Origin: Candidatus Altimarinota bacterium | GTDB lineage: Bacteria > Patescibacteriota > Gracilibacteria > BD1-5 > UBA2023 | Direction: 5' to 3' | DNA length: 5,035 nt | Assembly (NCBI GenBank): GCA_023230505.1 | Contig: JALNXF010000029.1 | Coordinates: forward strand, 1-5,035 | Shown here: piece after piece, positions 4,384 through 5,035 of the stretch | How positions within the stretch are numbered: position 1 is the first letter of the stretch | How the letters are laid out: every line of letters begins with the position of its first letter | Notes under the pieces: generated by a model | Told to the model about the DNA's origin: nothing | The model's database searches: none | The model's input: only the letters and a program-made list of their open reading frames with translations | Position numbers and translations under genes: made by a program

Positions 4384-4606
4384 AATCATTACCTCTAATT
4401 TCTTGTTTTATAAGTTGGTACATAACAGAGCTGCAATATAAAACATTATTAATTGTATCATGCATAATTTTATCGCCCAATTTATCTATAAATTTATAAC
4501 CATATCTAGATATATATTTTTTATTAATTCGTTTTTTCTTATGCTTTTTGACTTGAACTTTTAAAGGTTCAACACTTATTAATCTTATTCCATGCAAATA
4601 ATCCAT
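4370..4606 (-). CDS. small basic protein of unknown function, 78 aa
   Basis: The protein opens with MDYLHGIRLISVEP, then has a strongly basic block at residues 20-30 (KKHKKKRINKK) followed by YISRYGYKFI. The basic patch with aromatic residues suggests nucleic-acid binding. Small proteins with a KKHKK-xINKK-type block are common among uncharacterised phage genes, as I recall. The RBS is AAAGGAG, 11 bases before the ATG, inside a 32-bp leader shared exactly with the next gene upstream. The C-terminus overlaps the following gene. No catalytic motif is seen. Confidence 0.6.
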   Translation of the reverse strand: MDYLHGIRLISVEPLKVQVKKHKKKRINKKYISRYGYKFIDKLGDKIMHDTINNVLYCSSVMYQLIKQEIRGNDYGDG

Positions 4607-4633
4607 AAAAATATTTTCTCCTTTGAATTAATA
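4602..4633 (-). repeat. 32-bp direct repeat, copy 1 (translation leader of the 78-aa gene)
   Basis: It is identical over 32 bases to 4857-4888, 255 bases away. It covers the ATG, the AAAGGAGA Shine-Dalgarno and an AT-rich spacer. The proteins downstream share only their first residues. Confidence 0.9.
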
Positions 4634-4861
4634 AGTTTTTGTAAGCTTAGATATACAGGTAATAATAACATTATAATCACTTATATCATTATCATTTTTA
4701 ATTGTATCCATAATTAAATCAAATAAATTTTCGCCCTCAGCTAATAAGTTAGCAAGCATATTCATTTTATAAACAACAAAACCATTTATACATCTTATTT
4801 GTTGTTTGATAGGATTATTTTGCAATATTAAATTAGCACTCCAAAAATATAAATCTTCCAT
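4628..4861 (-). CDS. protein of unknown function, 77 aa, first gene of the minus operon
   Basis: This is the first gene after the promoter at 4894-4922. The product is mixed hydrophobic and polar: MEDLYFWSANLIL, a middle strand (CINGFVVYKMNMLANLL), an acidic helix (EGENLFDLIMDTI) and an end strand (YNVIITCISKL). It is probably a small soluble alpha/beta protein; the hydrophobic runs are too short for membrane spans. It starts at ATG 4861 behind the duplicated AAAGGAGA leader. It ends 21 bases before the next gene, inside that gene's copy of the leader. No family is recognised. Confidence 0.6.
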   Translation of the reverse strand: MEDLYFWSANLILQNNPIKQQIRCINGFVVYKMNMLANLLAEGENLFDLIMDTIKNDNDISDYNVIITCISKLTKTY

Positions 4862-4888
4862 AAAAATATTTTCTCCTTTGAATTAATA
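4857..4888 (-). repeat. 32-bp direct repeat, copy 2 (translation leader of the 77-aa gene)
   Basis: It is identical to 4602-4633 and begins just after the predicted transcription start of the minus operon. It was probably duplicated as a start cassette during gene gain or recombination. Confidence 0.9.
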
Positions 4889-4893
4889 TGAAA

Positions 4894-4922
4894 ATTTTAG
4901 TATATTTTTTTTAAATATGCAA
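4894..4922 (-). promoter_or_regulatory. sigma-A-type promoter of the four-gene minus operon
   Basis: On the minus strand TTGCAT (4922-4917) and TAAAAT (4899-4894) are exactly 17 bases apart, about 33 bases before the first ATG (4861). This would give a short leader made almost entirely of the duplicated 32-bp unit. No other clear promoter lies nearer. Confidence 0.6.
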
Positions 4923-5035
4923 ATAAATAAAAAAATCATATCTAACACAATCATCATTAAGTAAGATTGGTAAAAGCATGTCTAATATAGTGCTAGTCTA
5001 TAGTGTATCAGTTTTTATAAATATAAATTTTAAAA
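4923..5035. other. AT-rich intergenic stretch, no gene seen
   Basis: No coding frame with an RBS is present on either strand. Two direct ATAGTG copies (4987-4992 and 5000-5005) could be protein-binding sites upstream of the minus promoter, but they may be chance in AT-rich DNA. Confidence 0.3.

Noticed and set aside
4388..4600. Paralogy between the 78-aa and 77-aa minus genes because of identical leaders
   Set aside because: Beyond the first few residues the proteins show no alignable similarity.

Overview
The window is very AT-rich (roughly 70% by eye). It is packed with short genes behind strong GGAGG-type ribosome binding sites, and it uses GTG and TTG starts beside ATG. Intrinsic terminators are A-rich on one side and T-rich on the other. 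This points to a low-GC Firmicute, probably clostridial, although a Fusobacterium-like host cannot be excluded. Most products are small and unrecognised. One is a sigma-70 region-4-like regulator of the phage ArpU/RinA kind, and gene orientation switches in small cassettes. The best reading is a prophage or other mobile element. No integrase, terminase or structural gene is visible, so the phage assignment is an inference.

Layout. Positions 2-2106 hold seven plus-strand genes in an operon-like run: the tail of a CxxC/CxxC protein, a one-TM small protein, a helical 61-aa protein, the ArpU/RinA-like regulator (684-1181) and three unknown small proteins. The run ends at a bidirectional terminator (2124-2147). 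Positions 2149-2858 hold a two-gene minus-strand cassette with its own promoter. It encodes a membrane-anchored protein with a charged linker and small C-terminal domain, and a one-TM helical protein. It looks like a moron-type accessory insert.

Positions 2890-3180 are non-coding and are the most interesting part. A plus promoter (TTGACA ... TATAAT) starts an RNA whose first bases form a 7+5 bp nested hairpin. A solitary CRISPR-repeat-like unit ending in GGATTGAAAC (3034-3069) follows immediately. A second plus promoter uses the repeat's TTGAAA as its -35. A compact three-way-junction RNA then closes with a 10-bp stem and T5 (3102-3162), just before the RBS of a 91-aa acidic-to-basic protein (3182-3457). 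One isolated repeat-like unit with its own promoter on a mobile element resembles RNA-based anti-CRISPRs (solitary repeat units). The promoter-RNA-attenuator-small ORF order also resembles type III toxin-antitoxin loci and riboswitch leaders.

Positions 3461-3579 hold a G-rich stem-loop and a 13-bp bidirectional terminator. Positions 3573-4861 form a four-gene minus operon driven by a promoter at 4894-4922: two unknown small proteins with an identical 32-bp leader, a cysteine-containing 105-aa protein and a YkgJ-like CxxCxxCC metal-cluster protein. Positions 4923-5035 contain no gene that I can support.
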